Positions 62,320 to 64,000 of a stretch of 64,000 nucleotides of DNA are shown here, piece after piece. The DNA is from Gemmatimonadaceae bacterium (GTDB lineage: Bacteria; Gemmatimonadota; Gemmatimonadetes; Gemmatimonadales; Gemmatimonadaceae). Under the pieces are notes generated by a model that saw nothing but the letters and a program-made list of their open reading frames with translations, had not been told where the DNA came from and did no database searches. Each line of letters begins with the position of its first letter. Within the stretch, counting starts at the first letter, position 1. Made by a program: the position numbers and the translations under genes. The stretch lies in contig JADZDM010000005.1 of NCBI GenBank assembly GCA_020851035.1, positions 1 through 64,000 of the forward strand, read 5' to 3'.

Positions 62320-63216
62320 TCACGCGTCGGTGTCGAAGGAGCGCAGGAGCGCCACCATCCGCAGATCGTACGGGTCGGCCGCCGCATCGTCCTCAGCCAT
62401 CAGCTCGATCTCCTGCGGCGTCTCCAGCAGCAGCGGGATGCCACGCGTGCGCGGGTCCGCCAGCAGCCACCGGAACGCATCGAGTCCGATCTGCCCCTCG
62501 CCCAGCAGCATGTGGCGGTCCTTGTTCGACGCCAGCTCGCCCTGGCTGTCGTTCAGGTGCAGGAACGTCGGCGGCTCGCCGCACGCCGCCTCGAACCGGT
62601 CCAGGATCGCCGTGCAGGCCGACGGCGACGCACTGATATCGTAGCCTGACGCGAATAAATGGCAGGTGTCGAGGCCGTAGCCGGCGCGTGCACGCACGGA
62701 CGCCGGCAACGCCGCCAGGATCCCCGCCACTTCCTCCACCGTGCGCCCGATCGTGTTGCCGGCACCGGCACTGTTCTCCACCAGCAGCTTCGTCGCACCG
62801 TCCACCGTCTCGAGCGCGCGCGTCATCGCCGCCGCCACCCGCGCCACGCCGGCATCCCGGTCCTTGTCGGTTGCCGCACCGGGATGAAAGCACACCCCAC
62901 GCACCTCCAGCGCCGTGCTGCGCTCCAGCTCCTTCGCCAGCGCGGCGGCCGCCCGCTCCCACTTCTCCGCCTCCGGCGTGGCGCAGTTCAACACGTAGCC
63001 GGCGTGCACGATCACCGCATCGCGCGCGATCCCCGCCTCGGCCAGCGCGGCATGAAACGCCTTCACCCGCTCGGGTTTCACGCCGTTCTTCTCGTTGTAG
63101 AACTTCGGCACCGCCGTGAAGACCTGCAGCGCGGTCATCCCGGCGTTGCCGGCACGGCGTGCGGCCATGGCGATCCCGCCGGCATCGATCGTGTGGGCTC
63201 CGATCAGTCTGGGCAT
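62320..63216 (-). CDS. nfo: AP endonuclease family 2 (endonuclease IV)
   Basis: A 298-residue TIM-barrel nuclease that cuts DNA at abasic sites in base-excision repair. Zinc ligands are visible in VIVHAGYVLNCA, GVCFHPGA, LLVENSAGAG, YGLDTCHLFASGYD and TFLHLNDSQG, DRHMLLGEGQIG, matching E. coli Nfo. The start MPRLIGAHT is the family start. It is 19 bp from the last gene of the window. Confidence 0.9.
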   Translation of the reverse strand: MPRLIGAHTIDAGGIAMAARRAGNAGMTALQVFTAVPKFYNEKNGVKPERVKAFHAALAEAGIARDAVIVHAGYVLNCATPEAEKWERAAAALAKELERSTALEVRGVCFHPGAATDKDRDAGVARVAAAMTRALETVDGATKLLVENSAGAGNTIGRTVEEVAGILAALPASVRARAGYGLDTCHLFASGYDISASPSACTAILDRFEAACGEPPTFLHLNDSQGELASNKDRHMLLGEGQIGLDAFRWLLADPRTRGIPLLLETPQEIELMAEDDAAADPYDLRMVALLRSFDTDA

Positions 63217-63235
63217 GTCTGCTCCGTCAAGAGGT

Positions 63236-64000
63236 TCAGCGCGATACGATCCGTGCCCGCCGCAGCAGAAAGGCGCTGCCCGATGCGGACGTCTCCGTCC
63301 ACCCGACCCACAGCTCCCCTCCCGACAGCCGCACCACCTGCGGTGCCGAGGCCGACTGCGAACTGGTGCTCACGGGAATCAGCCGCGCTGTCTGCTCGAA
63401 CAGGTGGCCCGACGTCAGCGACACGCTCATCGCGATCCGGCCATGTTCACTGTTGGGATCCTCGTAGGCGAGTGCAATCGTGTCACCGCGGCTCGCGAGT
63501 GCCACCCGCACCGGCCGATCGCCGTACACTACCGCCAGCGGGGGCTCGAACCGGCTCGCCCGCGGGTCCATCAGGTGCGCATAGAACAGCCCCGGCCCCT
63601 CCGGCGCCACCATGAAGTACGACACGTGCACGTAGCCGTTCGCGCTGTCGACGGTGATCGCCGGCGCCGGGCGCGCGCACCCGAGCAGTGCCCGGTCGAG
63701 CGAGTCGACGACCAGCGACCGCACCAGCCGCCCCGCCGAGTCGCGCTGGCCCGCGTGCAGCAGCGCGCTGCTGTCGGCCCGCACCTGCCACCAGCTCGAC
63801 CAGGTGGTGCCCCGGACCGGCGGCGCCACCACCACTGACGCGGCGCAGACCCCGCCGTCCAGCGACGCCGGCCGCGACGCCGCCGCCACCGGGACCGCCA
63901 CGACCTCGGGAACCCGGCCGGGCAGCCAGCGCGCCTCGTACAGCACCGTGCTGTCGGGCGCTGACGCCACGGGGGCAGGCGACTGCCACTCCACCGGGGG
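63236..64000 (-). CDS. Hypothetical protein, cut by the window end
   Basis: The C-terminal 250 or so residues of a protein that begins beyond the window. Recognisable parts are 'WSSWWQVRADSSALLHAG', 'TVDSANGYVHVSYFMVAPEGPGLFYAHLM' and 'GELWVGWTETSASG', a pattern of repeated beta blades, as in sialidase/exo-alpha-type propellers. Family assignment is not possible from the fragment. The sequence is Val/Ala/Ser/Arg-rich and likely periplasmic. Confidence 0.6.
   Translation of the reverse strand, partial: PPVEWQSPAPVASAPDSTVLYEARWLPGRVPEVVAVPVAAASRPASLDGGVCAASVVVAPPVRGTTWSSWWQVRADSSALLHAGQRDSAGRLVRSLVVDSLDRALLGCARPAPAITVDSANGYVHVSYFMVAPEGPGLFYAHLMDPRASRFEPPLAVVYGDRPVRVALASRGDTIALAYEDPNSEHGRIAMSVSLTSGHLFEQTARLIPVSTSSQSASAPQVVRLSGGELWVGWTETSASGSAFLLRRARIVSR

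Overview
The window is a single stretch of very GC-rich bacterial chromosome, densely packed with short operons and many stop/start overlaps (ATGA, GTGA, TGATG). It holds about 65 protein genes, no rRNA or tRNA that I could recognise, no CRISPR array and no transposase gene. The mix of many secreted hydrolases and lipoproteins, ECF sigma/anti-sigma control, a PEP-CTERM protein and a SUF-only Fe-S system fits a Gram-negative, aerobic, protein-degrading soil or freshwater heterotroph. Gemmatimonadota is my best guess; this is an inference from style and content, not from a marker gene.

Layout. 0.1-1.3 kb: a structured repeat and a PP2C phosphatase. 1.3-4.5 kb: copper efflux operon copZ-copA-csoR behind an unusual leader. 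4.5-11.5 kb: S41 peptidase, OFA-type transporter, deoC plus a double aldehyde dehydrogenase, DinB protein. 11.6-16 kb: hydrolase, matrixin-like protease, then an ECF sigma factor/anti-sigma/double-PDZ module. 16.4-23.1 kb: serine hydrolase with a basic tail, SufT-like protein, GHL10 lipoprotein, second copy of the structured repeat, RNase D, hydrolase. 23.2-26.9 kb: ferredoxin, yhbY-M23-MazG operon, and an Rrf2/DUF542/heme-copper-like membrane operon. 27-32.9 kb: lipoproteins, CocE hydrolase, M14 carboxypeptidase. 32.9-37.2 kb: FHA membrane protein, TPR protein, a tiny lipoprotein made of four copies of an 11-residue repeat, a receiver-like/AraC regulator, REP-like repeats, DUF6174 lipoprotein. 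37.4-44.3 kb: a complete suf operon (sufR-B-C-D-U-Rieske-S-second sufU) with a visible SufR operator. 44.4-50.7 kb: Ig-like lipoprotein, GH20 hexosaminidase, HAD phosphatase, D-amino-acid aminotransferase-like enzyme, YqaA-like membrane protein. 50.7-55.4 kb: a molybdate/tungstate ABC importer and a NatAB-like ABC exporter. 55.5-64 kb: bacilliredoxin, orphan GroES-like protein, M24 peptidase, PEP-CTERM protein, esterase, signal peptidase I, SWIB protein with a histone-like tail, endonuclease IV, and a gene cut by the window end.

The genes group around four jobs: metal and Fe-S homeostasis (cop, suf, Wtp/Mod-like importer, SufT-like protein, ferredoxin); breakdown of peptides and glycans outside the cytoplasm (S41, matrixin, M14, M24, M23, CocE, GH20, GHL10, esterases); envelope signalling (ECF/anti-sigma/PDZ, PP2C, FHA); and thiol/nitrosative stress (bacilliredoxin, DUF542 operon).

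Most interesting: a two-copy interspersed element of about 205 bp, bounded by long inverted arms and holding two conserved hairpins, in opposite orientations 20 kb apart; the suf promoter, where a CAAC-N6-GTTG operator overlaps the -35 and transcription probably starts at the ATG; and the divergent pair of a repeat-peptide lipoprotein and a receiver-like AraC regulator beside a TPR protein.
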